DNA from: Cycas panzhihuaensis
Taxonomy: Eukaryota > Cycadophyta
DNA length: 64,000 bases
Direction of reading: 5' to 3'
Assembly (NCBI GenBank): GCA_023213395.1
Contig: CM041465.1
Coordinates: 214,837,741 to 214,901,740 of the forward strand
The notes below the pieces were generated by a model. That model made no database searches. It worked only from the letters and a program-made list of their open reading frames with translations, and was not told where the DNA came from. Made by a program: the position numbers and the translations under genes. Position 1 is the first letter of the stretch, and the number at the start of each line of letters is the position of its first letter. Positions 1 to 10,894 of the stretch are shown here, piece by piece.

Positions 1-905
1 CCCACAGGGCGGAAGGGAGTTGGATGTGCCAGTCTCTTTGAGACTGGGCAACGGTTTTCTTCAAAATGCCGACAAGCGTTTTCTTGAAAGATTCAACTTG
101 CACGTTTGCTTGGGGGTAATAAGGGGATGACGTCTTATGCGAGATCTTAAATTTCTCGCACAATTCGTCCATTTCCTTATTACAGAAGGAAGTTCCATTA
201 TCCGTAATTAGGACATCTGGAATTCTAAAATGACAGATAATATGCTGGTAGACGAAGGTGGCTATCGTCTTGCCAGGAGTAGTGGACAGGGGGATTGCCT
301 CCGCCTATTTAGTGAAGTATTCGGTAGCGGTTAAGATATATTTATGTTGTGCGGAAGATGGCGGTGATATAGCCCCAATGAGGTCTAAGCCCCATTGAGA
401 AAAGGGCCACGGAGACACGATAGGGTGCAACGCCTTGGAAGGTATGTGAGAGACGTTGGCGTGCTCCTGACATCGCTGACATCTAAGGGCACAAGCAGGG
501 GCATCCTTGAACAAGGACGGCCAGTAATAGCCCATGCGGAGGATCCTTTGGGCCATGGATTGGCCCCCAAAGTGGCCCCCACAAATGCCATGGTGGCATT
601 CACGGAGTATTTGGTCCGCTTCGTAAGGAGCGACGCAGCGATGCAGGATCCCATCGAAAGATCTCTTGTACAACACTCCATCCACGAGGAAGTGCTACCT
701 AGCAGTGGCGCGGATATGCGACCTAACTTTATTACTGGCCTCAAGGCGATATTCTTGCTGAGTCAGATATCACACAATATCACCATACCACTCACTGTCG
801 ACGAGTGGGTGGGGAGAAGCATCGTGGATGGTCATGATAGACTCGTCCGGGAAAGAGTCGTCAACAGGAATGCCGCTCGCGTTGGGAATGGCAGCATCGG
901 ATAAT
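1..905 (-). pseudogene. Integrase of gypsy element A (3' truncated by window)
   Basis: The zinc-binding N-terminal part is visible (HH near 600, CQRCQEH near 465). The catalytic core has the first Asp in WGLDLIG and the second in ITDNGTSF, and the Glu lies in QVESFKK near the left edge. It would insert the cDNA into the host chromosome. The core is interrupted by TAG at 305-307, where the family has Trp (FTK-stop-AEAIP, normally FTKWAEAIP), and by another TAG just before HFLVDGVLYK near 695-700. The C-terminal GPY/F part is outside the window. The integrase of the gypsy copy at 44.2-44.9 kb aligns to it almost residue for residue. Confidence 0.9.
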
Positions 906-922
906 TGCTCTGCTACTATCAT

Positions 923-1426
923 TCACTTCTTCGACTTCCTGTTAATAACTTGTAAGTCGAACTCTTGAAGCAGGACGGCCCAACGTCCCGCCCTACCTGT
1001 CAAGTCCGAACGGGTAAGTAAGTAACACAAGGGATCAGATTGAACGATCACCTTGGTTGTATTGCCAAGCAAGTAATACCTAAACTTCTTGGTCGCATGG
1101 ACCAAGGAGAGGCATTCCTTTTCAGCGAGGGGATAGTTTAATTCAGCGGCAACGAGAGTGCGGCTGATGAAATAAATAGCCCTCTCGGTTCCCGAATCGT
1201 CCTCCTGTGTGAGCATTGCACCTAGGGATTCGTCGATTGCCGAGGTGTATAGGATGAAGGGCCTATCAAAGCGAGGAGGCGCCAGCGTAGGGGCATAAAT
1301 GAGAGCTTCCTTGAGCCCTACAAAGGCCTTTTCGGTCTTGTCTGACCAGACAAAAGGGGCTCCTTTCTTCAATAGGTTCGTAAGAGGCTTGGCATTTATG
1401 GCGAAATTTGCCAAGAAACGCCTCAA
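923..1426 (-). pseudogene. RNase H domain of gypsy element A
   Basis: An uninterrupted 167-residue stretch gives a gypsy-type RNase H, which degrades the RNA strand during reverse transcription. It begins with the RT connection (MRRFLANFA, then KPLTNLLKKG) and continues with the first catalytic block FILYTSAIDESLGAML, the KECLSLVHATKKFRYYLLG block, and VQSDPL. It is in the same frame as the second half of RT and the integrase. A TAA near 1464 separates it from RT (PPPKT-stop-RQIKSFLG); relatives have Gln there, so CAA to TAA is likely. It ends in TGA after INRKSKK. Confidence 0.9.
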
Positions 1427-1462
1427 AAAACCGAGCCTGCCTAGAAACGACTTAATTTGTCG

Positions 1463-2328
1463 TTAGGTCTTAGGCGGCGGCATGTCAAGGATTGCCTTGA
1501 CTTTTTCTGGATCGATTTGGATTCCTTGCTGGGACACGAGGAAACCCAAGAGTTTGCCTGAAGTGATGGCAAACACGCATTTTAGCGGGTTTAGACTAAC
1601 ATGATACTGGCGACATCTCGTGAAGATGGCGCACAAGTCGGAGGGATGATGGGCCCTGGTACGCGAAAGGCCCATCATATCATCCATAAAAACCTCCAAC
1701 GTATTGTTGATGAGGTCGTGAAAGATAAAATGCATGGCTCTCTGATAAGTAGCCCCTGCATTCTTAAGACCAAAGGGCATTGCCTTGTAGGCAAAGGTAC
1801 CCCATGGCGTAGTGAAGGCCATTTTGTGGCGGTCTTCAGGAGAAATCTGAATCTGGTTATAATGAGATCATTCCATCAAGGATATAACTTCAATCCAAAC
1901 AGACGATCGATTATTTGATCAATGAAGGGAAGAGGAAAGTTGTCCTTAGGACAAGCATTATTTATGTCGCGAAAATCAACACAAATACGAATGGTCCCGT
2001 TCTTCTTAGCAACGGGAACGATATTCGATACCCACTTAGGGTAGTCGATGGAAGAAACGAGTCCCGCGTCCAGAAGCTTCTCAACTTCCATCTTAACGGC
2101 AGCTGAAAGCTTCAGGTGAAGGGGACGCTACTTTTGACGCACTGGGCGAGCGTCAGGAAAGGTCGTAAGGTTATGTGTGACGATGGAGGGGTCAATGCCC
2201 TTCATATCCGAGTAGTCCCATGCGAATACATTGCGGAATTCCCGGAATAGGAGGGAGTATTCCTTCACTTCGTCAGGAGTACATTCTGCTCCTACCTTAA
2301 TGACCTTGTTCGGGGCAAGGACTATGTC
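1463..2328 (-). pseudogene. Reverse transcriptase of gypsy element A (one frameshift)
   Basis: The fingers/palm region reads in one frame from about 2328 (EKLLDAGLVSSIDYPKWVSN, then KKNGTIRICVDFRDINNACP). Near 1865-1880 the frame slips, and the rest reads MAFTTPWGTFAYKAMPFGLK. The catalytic box FMDDMM, at 1673-1690, keeps both Asp residues. The palm then continues through KCVFAITSGKLLGFLVS. A TAG precedes RPLHLKL near 2128, where CAG would be expected. This enzyme copies element RNA into cDNA in the virus-like particle. It is inactive here because of the frameshift and stops, but the active-site residues are unchanged, so inactivation looks recent. Confidence 0.92.
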
Positions 2329-3915
2329 CTAAGTTGCCCCCATGCATATGGCATTCCCCTCCTCGAAATGGAGGGGGGCAAGATCAACCGAAAGAGAGGA
2401 AACGGAAGAAGGGATTGGGTCGGCTAATGTGGACCCAATCGCTAAGACCTTCTGGTGGCCAAGCTTGTGGTGACCAGGAGGCAAACTAGGCATGGAACCT
2501 GCTAAGTGTTCCAACAATGCCTCATCGTCTTCGAAGTAGTCCACACCATGGATGACCTGACTTCGAATGGACGAGGCGCGGGATAGCATAGGAGCGATAG
2601 GACCGGTATGGCCTGAAGGCTGCCCATCATCCCTAAGAGAATCTGAAAGAGAGTCAAAGAGAGGTCCCTCGTAAAAAGCTAGAGGGAAACTCTCAACATC
2701 ATCACCTACGGGAGGTGACGGGAAGGAAGAGCTAGGAACGTGATGATTGATATGCGCAATGTCATGTGACATGTGAAAATGACCAGACTCTACAACAAAA
2801 GGGGTCATAGGAGGAAACCTAGGACTAGGGGGGTGCCCTGCACTAGTGTGGAGAAATGAAACTGGGTGAGGACGCTCCTAATCCTCGCTATGGGACCCGT
2901 CATCGTAAAACATTGCGAGGTACCCATAGCTCTCGACACCAATGGGGGCGAAACACGTCAAATCAGGAGAAGAAGATATGGGATCTTCTTCACGGTAAGA
3001 GGAATCAGGGATTCCAATGGAGCAAGCCAAGACATGGTCGGAAGGGCATTTATTTCCCTTTGTATGGCCATGGCTCGCCTGGGCAGAAGGCTTAGCTTGT
3101 TTGGCGAGCGATCGCTCGCGGGAGACAACTTTCATTTGCCCATTATGGACAAATTTAAGTTACCCCCAACGGGTGGAACATACGGCTCCCATTTGGTCAA
3201 GCCATGGTCTACCCAAAAGCAAGTTGTAATCAACGTCAACATCGAGGACGACGATGTTAGTAACGACAGTCTTGTCCTCGAGGGTAAGGGGTATCGAGAC
3301 AGATCCTAGACAAGTCTTCTCGCTACCGTCATAACCCTAACAACGCCATGGAACAGGTTCCAAGGCAGAAATGCCAAGCTCTTGCATAACGCGCAGGGGC
3401 ATGGCATTGACAGAAGAACCGTTGTCCATGACAGTTCTTCGCAACGTGCAATCAGGAGTATCTATGGTAATGGTGAAAGGGAAGTTCCATTGGCATTCCC
3501 TTCCACTAGATATGGGAAGATCTCTGGGATCAAAGGAGATGACGGGTTCGCAGCTTTGGGTTGTGCCCAAGGCATGAACGGATGCGTCATTCGATCCTAG
3601 AGCTTCCAAGAGGAGCGTTCGCTACTCGGGGCAACTTCTCAAGACGTCTATGATGGACATCCCGGCAACCACAGTGAGAAGCTCTTCGACTACGGAGAAG
3701 GGCTTACCCCTCCCTGTGGGTTGGGTAAGGGCTCTCCTAAAGTCGAATCTATCGGGGCGGATGGGAATGCTCTTGGGAAGTGCGGGAATCTCCGGAGGAA
3801 CGACTTCCGGAGGGAGATCGAGTTGCGAGGTAGATGCGGAGGTGCCTGTTGCCTCCTTCGCGACTTGAGACAGGGTCAACACGTAAAGGGGAGTGGTCTC
3901 AAGCATTTGGATCAC
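2329..3915 (-). pseudogene. Aspartic protease and spacer of gypsy element A
   Basis: This stretch continues the gag frame. It contains a retroviral-type aspartic protease motif VMDNGSSVNAMP near 3390-3430, followed by the YNLLLGRPWL block near 3215. The usual active site is D-[GT]-G-S; here it is DNGS, so Asp is kept and the next residue is changed. Downstream is a Ser/Pro/Asp-rich spacer of about 160 residues (2808-2329) with no recognised domain, a linker of the kind found between protease and RT in Tat-like elements. In-frame stops lie after SCPE, after VPWRC, after STRWG and at 2329; several fit CAG/CAA to TAG/TAA. Confidence 0.78.
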
Positions 3916-6204
3916 CTTCTTTCTCTTGTTGTGGGACTGCAGAGGTGATGGAGCATGGCGGTCAGGGGAGCGCGAAGGGGAAGATGGCCTTCACACACCC
4001 TTCCCTCTACCATGCGAAGGGCGAGAATCGGGGGATCTATCCCGATTCTGATTGTTCTTTTGTTGAACATCATGACCACGTTCCCCATGTTTGGGGAACG
4101 GGTCTCTATGAACAGGCTGATCGAGGTTAGGCCTCGATGCCTGCCTAGGGGACGAATCGTGCGGTGGGGCGTCGCATGGGTGCTGCACTTGACAACGCGA
4201 ATCGTCGTGGAAACACTCCCCGTGGATGGAACACCGCCTCTTCTCAAGGGGAGGATCGATCCTCCTTACTTGAGAAGGCTAGGTGTTACCCCCTTTGGGG
4301 GGCATCGCATGAGAAGCTTGCTGAACTGGTTTATGGGAGGTCGGCGACCAAGGAGGTTGGAGTTTAAGCTCCTTCATCGTGCGCTCAAATGAGCGAATAG
4401 CAGATGTAAGAGGATCTAGGGTCCTCTCAGTCAGATGAGAGGTGGGCCTAGCGAGCTGCGAAGGCTTGGTTTCCTTCGCTAGGGGAGGCACCTCACGACG
4501 TTGTGAGGGCTTAGGAGGTTTCTAGAGTCCAGCTTGGATCTCAATGGCCTCCAACGCCAAGCACCTCGTGATCGCAGAGTCACATGTGGTTGCCCCCATC
4601 TTAAGGACTTCCACATGCACTTCGGGGTAAAGCGCGTTGACGAAGAGATCTCGCTTCAACTCTTCAGGTAACGTGGCCTTGGTAGAGTGAAGGAGATCAT
4701 GAAAGCGTCACACAAAGTCATGATTCATTTCGTCGTGACCTTGTTTAAGCAACAGAAGCGCTTTCATTCCACTTTTAAATGGATGGGCTACGTCAAAATA
4801 GTTGACGAACTCATCCACCAATTGCTGGAACGAAGAAATCAAATGAGCAGGAAGACGGTAAAACCACTTGAGGGCGTCGCCCTGCAAGGATCGCAGAAAA
4901 AGCTTCATCAGAATATGGTTGTAAGCCCAATAATCGATGCACGCCATAGAGAAACTACGTACGTGTTTGGTTGGGTCTTGCGACGAAGTTCCATTGAATT
5001 TGGGAACTTCAGGAGGGTGAGGCGGCAGGTTAGTCCTTAGCGCCTCAACAGATAATGGCGTCGACCTATAGTCCATAAAAGGACGTGTCCTCACTTGGGC
5101 TAATGGATCGATGACTGGTAAAGGAATGGATAGGGGTGGTAAACCCATCCCTCCTTGGGGAAACGCCCCTTGTTGGAAAGGGGGTTGCGGGTAAATGCTC
5201 TGAAAGGGAGGTATGTTCCCTTGCGAAGACGCGGCAATAGGAGTTGCGCTAAACGGCAGAAACGAAGGGTGAGGGACCGGGTTTTGCCCATATGGGCCAC
5301 CCGTAGGTGGCGCAACTCCATACAGGTGCAACGGGTCCACCCCATAAGTAGGAAGATGGTTTCCCCTAGCTTGCCCCCAAGGTTGAGACGTGTAACCTGG
5401 GGGCACATAAAGGGAAGGACCAGCAGCAGAGTTTTGAACGTATGTAGGAGTGGGTCCTACATAGTTGATGGCAACAGCACTAGTAGGGCCTCGAGGCCTA
5501 CTAGGGAACGCATGTGCCACGTTTGAAGGTGGCGCATGCGTTTGACTCAGAAATGGCATGCTAACCCCAAGTTGGGGAAAAGACATGCCACGAACGGGTC
5601 CAGAAGAAGTAGGACCACGGCTAGAAGCAGGCGGCGCAACGCTTACCCTAGGAGCCGGGGTAGACACGGCATAGGATGAGTGTACGCAGGCATAAGCATC
5701 AATCATTGTAGAAGGCGCAGGGATGGATGAGGAAGATGCTACATTGCGCAATACTTCTTCAAACCATCTAGGGTGCGGTTGGCGGCGAGTGGTTCGGAAA
5801 TACTCGCTAAGTGCTTCGACTACGTCAGCAGGAGGGGTATCCTCGTAGCCATACGAAGTCGATGGGATCTCGAAAGTAGGGGATCCCTCAGGACGCTCCT
5901 CGTAAGGCTCACCAGTGGGGTGGTGAGTCTCGTGAGGGGCTGAATCTTCCGCTGCATGAGCGGAAGGATGAAAGTCAGTAGGGTGAAATTGGTCATCTGG
6001 ATAGTAGATGGAATCATCGCCCCCATGGGCGGATTCCGGAATAGATGCAGGGAACTCTTGAGTTCCCGAGGTCATGGTATGGTAGGCCCAATCGGACGGG
6101 TAACCTTCCATTGTCGAATCGGGGTTAGACGATGGAAGGGAACGAGGCGATTGGTCTTCTAAAAACGGCGGCAAACCTCGCAAGTGACGTGAGAAACGTC
6201 GCAT
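3916..6204 (-). pseudogene. Gag of gypsy element A
   Basis: The first 498 codons from ATG 6204 are open. A long Pro/Ser/Gln-rich N-terminal region is followed by the retrotransposon gag capsid domain (PEVPKFNGTSSQDPTKHVRS, ACIDYWAY, LKWFYRLPAHLISSFQQLVD). The frame continues past three stops, near 4706, 4524 and 4280, to a zinc-knuckle-like box at 4192-4233 with spacing CX2HX4HX4C, and then an Arg/Ser/Pro-rich tail. ATG 6204 lies 160 bases downstream of the primer site, as expected for a gag-pol mRNA. No stop separates gag from pol by design, so a single gag-pol polyprotein is likely. The zinc box has His where most knuckles have the second Cys. Confidence 0.85.
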
Positions 6205-6363
6205 GCAACGCCTTTGTGAGCGTTGTCAGAAGAAACAAAAAGGAAAAGAAGGAAAACGAAGCAAGCACGTTGGGGGTTGCCCAACTGAAAACACGGAATA
6301 AGAAACTACCTAGAGGCAAGAACACCAACAAGAAGGGGAAGCGTATTTAGCTCCCTTACTGGC

Positions 6364-6383
6364 AGCCCCCAGTATGGTCGCCA
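6364..6383 (-). promoter_or_regulatory. Primer binding site of gypsy element A
   Basis: On the minus strand TGGCGACCATACTGGGGG begins one base after the LTR end (GTTTCA at 6390-6385). Its place directly after the LTR and its TGG start fit a tRNA primer site. The tRNA was not identified. Confidence 0.65.
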
Positions 6384-6733
6384 GTGAAACGCTCGCTACG
6401 GGGCGGTGATCCTACGTCTAGCAAAAAGGAATAAGAATGCACTATGCTGTCTAAGCTAGGTAGCGAGGACCTCACCTCGCAGGGCGTTCGTGCGCCAGAG
6501 CGTGGATTCAAGACTGCAAGGTGCCTGGTTGCTTCCAGGTAGTCGTGCAAAACAAGGCCTTCCTACCCTTCGGATGGCTGGGAAGGAGAGGGAATGCCTT
6601 GCGTGTTGCGTCTTCTCAAGGCAATGAGAAGGCAACGAAGGGAAGGGTAACTAACTAATGTACAAGCAAATGTGGTAAAAGGCGCGATGGAGGGGCAGCT
6701 CGGATACGATACAATCAAGCTATCTATGCTACG

Positions 6734-6740
6734 CTATATA
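6734..6740 (-). promoter_or_regulatory. Possible TATA box in LTR A
   Basis: TATATAG on the minus strand lies about 350 bases before the LTR end, a plausible place for the retroelement promoter. The plus strand also reads TATATAAAG here, so direction rests on context only. Confidence 0.35.
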
Positions 6741-8255
6741 AAGCAAGAAATAATACAAAAAGATGAATGCTTTCCCTTTTTCCTTTATGATCTTTTACAA
6801 TTTCCTAACTACTCAGGCAAATGCATGAAAAAGAAACAGTGTAAAAGGGGACACACAGGAAGCAAGGGGAATACCTGGATCCGACGCTTGAATGGAGGTG
6901 CGGCTCGTCTCTCTAAGCCCCGCTCCTTCCTTCTCCGTTCACCATGCATGCAATGCCGATCAGCGGTAATTGCCAGAAGCGATGGAAGAGGGGTTCACTT
7001 ACCTCCCCTTGAGCATGCAAAACCAAATAAAATGGAAAGAAACAGAAAAAAGCTTGAAACTAAAGAAAGAGAGGTACTACACGGGGAACTAACCGGCAAC
7101 GGGCTCGTCCCACGTATCACTCCACCAATGCATGATCCTGCAAATAAGTAAGAATGACACCTTCCTCTCAAGAGAGGGCACAAGATATACCAAGAAATAT
7201 ATAGATATATAAACTGAAATCAATTGAAACTAAGATCTGAGCTAAGCATAGGAATATAACCGAATGAAATAACAGCATACAAGAAACACTCTCACCACCA
7301 TGTACCATGAACACACTCGAAATGGAACGGAGTATAGCCTCGGGATGGCTAACTCACCCACGGGAGACCTCCACAGAACTCGGGAAGGAAAACTAGTTAG
7401 AAATGAGGTAGTGATGGGTTGTCTATGCCGATCGGAATGCCCTAACTAAATCCCCTAACCTCCCTTAGCCCATTCCCTAAAAAAGCGCGGATGGCAAAGG
7501 GAAGGAGGACAAGGGACGAAACCCTTGGGGAGAAGGACAATAATGGGGGACAGAACCCTGCCTACCTCCCTCAAATCCTCGTATGTACACCTTTACACCG
7601 GCTAGCTAAGGAAAGGGTGAAAGAGATAGCCTAGGGAAAATGAGGGGCTCCAAAGAAACAACGGGAAAGTACCCCTAATCTAGAGCAACACTATGAAGAG
7701 GACTATAGCTAACTAAGATCACATTCATTGAGGAGCAAAAGAAATAAAAATAAAAAAGGGAAATGAATTGAACTTGCAAGTAGAAACCAGAAGTACCTTG
7801 TATGGGGAAGATCAAGCATGCACTTTGCCACTAGGAACAGCAGCAATAGACAACATATAGGGACTGGTTATGAGTGGTTCTTTGCAAGAGTAGATGAAGA
7901 AAACTCCTTGCAAGGTTGGAGCCTTAGAGTTGGATCTTGAAGCAGCTTTTTGGGTGAAAAAGTCACTTGAATCCTTGAGCACCTGCAAAGAAGAATGGGG
8001 CTTCTTTGTGGAAGCGATGAGGCGTGCAATGGCCCTGCAAGTCCAGCTGATGGCAGCCCACTTCACCTTTGTCCAGTTGCTGTGTATGAAGTTTTCTGTT
8101 TCTTTGTGTTTTTCTTGTGTGAAAGTTAGAAATTCTTCTTAGCAGTTTGAAAAATGGCCAAAAGATCTGAAAAATGGGGAGCAAAATCCCCTTTATCCCC
8201 CCTGTTCACAGTAGGTGAACGTTGGGGATGTCAGAGTGACTCAAATCAATCAATG

Positions 8256-8296
8256 CCACGCGGCAGTTTCACGAAAAAACGGAAACTGTCGCGTGG
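8256..8296. repeat. 15-bp inverted repeat in LTR A
   Basis: CCACGCGGCAGTTTC (8256-8270) and GAAACTGTCGCGTGG (8282-8296) are reverse complements except for one position. They surround an 11-base A-rich spacer. In RNA the odd position would be a G-U pair on one strand. Confidence 0.8.
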
Positions 8297-8329
8297 TTCT
8301 CTTTTTTTAAATTTCAAACAGTCGTACCG

Positions 8330-8369
8330 CTGTAAACTCTGCGGTACCACTGAAAACTCTGAGGTACCG
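8330..8369. repeat. Two 20-bp tandem copies with GGTACC cores in LTR A
   Basis: CTGTAAACTCTGCGGTACCA is followed directly by CTGAAAACTCTGAGGTACCG, with a partial third copy before them (GTACCG at 8324-8329). CGCTGTAAACT at 8329-8339 is also the inverse of AGTTTACAGCG at 8373-8383, so the block could fold. Confidence 0.75.
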
Positions 8370-8881
8370 CTAAGTTTACAGCGATATCAGCCTGGAATCA
8401 AAAAAAGAGAAAAATGAGTAGAAATATCAGGTTTTAGGGCAAAAATCAAGGCTAAGCATAAGTTAGAGCAGCTAAGGGAATGCCCATGCAATGGGTAAGT
8501 ACCCAAAATAATGCAAAGGGTCCTAACTAAGGATTAAATCAGACTTAGGAAGGACTGCAACATAAGCAACATGTCGTAACGAGAGCAAATAGGACTGACG
8601 AAAATATCCCGGGAGACCGTGGAGACACCGTGGGTGGCTGTGCGCCATATGGGGTGTAGCATTCACTGAGGAATGCCGCCACTGTGAGTCGTCATAAGCT
8701 GATAGTGTGTCGTAGGCACATGCATTATGAGCAAGTAAAAAAGTAATGCATGTAGGCAGGCATATGTCAAGCAACCTACTCTAAATAACCTCAACCAAAT
8801 AAGAGCAAGAAAAATAAGAAAATATACCTGAACAAACCTGCGTCGATGCGTCTCGGGTCCATTCCCAGTGGTTGGGAAACA

Positions 8882-9650
8882 TATATCTAACTTTATAATG
8901 CATTTAATAAAATATAAAATCCAATATAGCTAAAGTATTGGTCTTATTAAACTAAACCATGGAAAATTTTAGGAGTGATAATTAAATATAAATTTTTTAT
9001 TTTGGTCAAAAATATTATCGTGTGGATGGAACTCTGATCAATAGCATCGATTGTGGGACATAGGTAAATAGACAAATGGAGCTGGAGATGAGGATAACCT
9101 AGTTAGGGTTTGGTAGTACTATTATGGTGCAGAGGAGACTAAGCCAGGGCTGAGATAGCCAGGAGTTGGAGCTCGAAGATACTTAATGCTACGGGGTGAT
9201 GATAGATGCCCATCTCAAGAGAACATAAGGCTAGTAAATAGTCATGTAAAGGGGATTCGAGGGAGACTCATAGGACGATGCCTTAAGGGATAAAATTTGA
9301 ATAGATGTAGCTTTCATTCATCCTTAAGTATATGCACGGGCCCTCATCCAGTAGTGGGGGATAAAAACCATAGTAAAAAGATAGAAAGGAAGGCTTAGAT
9401 CAAGGAGAAACTCCAAGAGCTAAATCAAAGGTGTAGAGAAGGTAGCCCTAGAGGGGAACCATAGGATAGCAGCAACTGCCTCAAAGCCATAAGAGGGGAT
9501 TCAATATGTTAAGTAAGTAATTTTCCAGCTTGCTAGTTCTATGTTTTTATGTCTCGATCAATTAATTTTATCACATCAAATGGAGGAAACACATCATATA
9601 AACTAGACTCAGTCTCCCCATCTAGGAAGGACCTATCGAGATGCTTTAAA
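8882..9650. other. AT-rich gap between LTR A and the LINE
   Basis: No coding similarity was seen. The second half is purine-rich with many TAG triplets, as in the LINE that follows, so it may be decayed 5' untranslated LINE sequence, but no boundary or target duplication was found. Confidence 0.3.
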
Positions 9651-9684
9651 AATCGAAGATATAGACTAATCCAATCTACCAAGA

Positions 9685-10420
9685 TAACCTAATTAAAATA
9701 CCTATACCAAAAGACCTAACTAAAAAGATGAAGAAATACTGACAGAACAACCTAGTAGGTAGGTTCTCAGGGCCCAGAACAAGGCTTGATATTACTAGAA
9801 AATGGTTGGTGATCAAATGGAGAATAAAGAACCTAGTGAAGGTTATGGCTATGCTAAAAGGGTGTGTCTTATTTAGGTTTGCTATCTAGGAAGATATGAT
9901 AGGCATTCTACTAAAAATCTCCATGGATGCTTGGTCGAAAGGCAATCGCTCTAGAAAAGTGGCATCCAAATTTTAACATGTCAGTCCCAACAGTGAAGCA
10001 AGCACTAATATGGGTCCAGATGCTAGAGTTACCCCTACAATTCTAGAATCTAAAAGAAATAAAAGGTGTGTCAAGAGCAATAGGTCCTTTACTGTCCATT
10101 GATTCAACAATAAAGAACATAACCTGACTAATAAATGCCAGATTTTATATCTTGGTAAGGCTTAATAAAATCCTCCCAAATGAGGTGAGGATTGAATCTG
10201 AAGGGTAGAGTATCGACCAGAAGCTAGTATACGAGTTGGATAATTTCAAATGCTCTAGATGTAGATGCATGTGGAACCTCACACTAAAGTGCCTAAGGGA
10301 CCTAAAGAAGGTCGGGGAAGGTGAGAAGGAGGGCTCGAGTAATGACTCTACAGGTCCAGAAGTGGAAGTAAGGTAGTAGGCCGTAGACGATACCCAGATG
10401 ACCAGTGCAGAATAGCCCCC
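9685..10420 (+). pseudogene. LINE ORF1 protein remnant
   Basis: The reading shows NNLVGRFSGPRTRLDITRKW near 9750-9810 and then RIKNLVKVMAMLKGCVLFRF, matching the DUF4283-type domain at the N-terminus of plant LINE ORF1. After a frame change come EKWHPNFNMSVPT, ALIWVQMLELPLQF-stop-N and IGPLLSIDST. A decayed zinc knuckle follows (CSRC near 10255, KCL). Stops occur where relatives have Trp (QFWN), Gln (AIQED) and Arg. ORF1p would coat LINE RNA and aid its return to chromatin. The protein is not functional here. Confidence 0.7.
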
Positions 10421-10894
10421 TCAGGATAAGGAGCTAAAGGAAGGAGTAAAGACCATTAATTAAAAAGAAGAGAACATCCTCTCTTAGGAAGGTGAGGAGA
10501 AGAACTTGCCTAAGGGATAGGAGGAGGTGAAGCTTGGGTCTATAGAGACTGGGGATGGGTGCCAGGCCAATAACTATGGTCAAGGTAATACACAACCTAG
10601 GGAGATCCCACTACTGAGAGAAGGGCAAAAAGCCTTATTAGCACGAAACATATGTAGATAATAAATGGGAAAGGGCTGCAATAGGAACCAGCGAGCCAAA
10701 GAAAAGGTCCAGATTTGGGTAGCAACAGGAGGGTCAGAAGACCTTCTAAAAGAATGGTTTGAGAAAGGGAGACTATATCCCAAATTGACCAAGGGTACCA
10801 GAGAACCCTGAAGGAAGGGACAATTTAAGGACCATTTTTTAGGAGTAGGAGATGACCCTCTGATACTAGGGGTGAGGGAGGGTTCAAAGAAAGC

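Larger units (their letters stand above)
1..8881 (-). mobile_element. Ty3/gypsy (Tat-like) LTR retrotransposon A, 5' part
   Basis: Read on the minus strand, the order is 5' LTR (8881-6385), primer site, gag, protease, a Ser/Pro-rich spacer, reverse transcriptase, RNase H and integrase. This is the gypsy order. The window cuts it inside the integrase, so the 3' LTR lies to the left. Gag through the first half of RT share one frame; one frameshift near 1865-1880 moves the rest of RT, RNase H and integrase to the next frame. About a dozen in-frame stops remain. GC content is clearly higher than in the DNA right of 8881, which helps place the edge. The related copy at 38.4-47.9 kb ends just after its integrase with no chromodomain, which argues for the Tat/Athila side of the family. 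It is the best preserved of three related gypsy copies here. Confidence 0.93.
6385..8881 (-). repeat. 5' LTR of gypsy element A (2497 bp)
   Basis: On the minus strand it starts TGTTTCCCAACC at 8881 and ends GTTTCA at 6385, giving TG...CA termini. The primer site follows at 6383. At 8881 the composition drops sharply to AT-rich, which supports the boundary. The flanking five bases are TATAT (8882-8886); the matching target duplicate would lie outside the window. A minus-strand TATA-like box, TATATAG at 6740-6734, could start the element RNA, leaving an R-U5 of about 300 bases. The LTR also holds a strong hairpin (8256-8296) and a 20-bp tandem repeat (8330-8369). Open frames inside it are not conserved proteins. 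Confidence 0.8.

Noticed and set aside
395-904. Plus-strand open frame of 169 codons
   Set aside because: It is the reverse of the gypsy A integrase and has no similarity of its own.
6672-7151. Plus-strand open frame of 159 codons in LTR A
   Set aside because: It lies inside an LTR, has a random composition and no recognisable domain.
7894-8142. 82-codon frame in LTR A (MKKTPCKVGALEL)
   Set aside because: The opposite strand is also open; this is chance coding in GC-richer LTR sequence.
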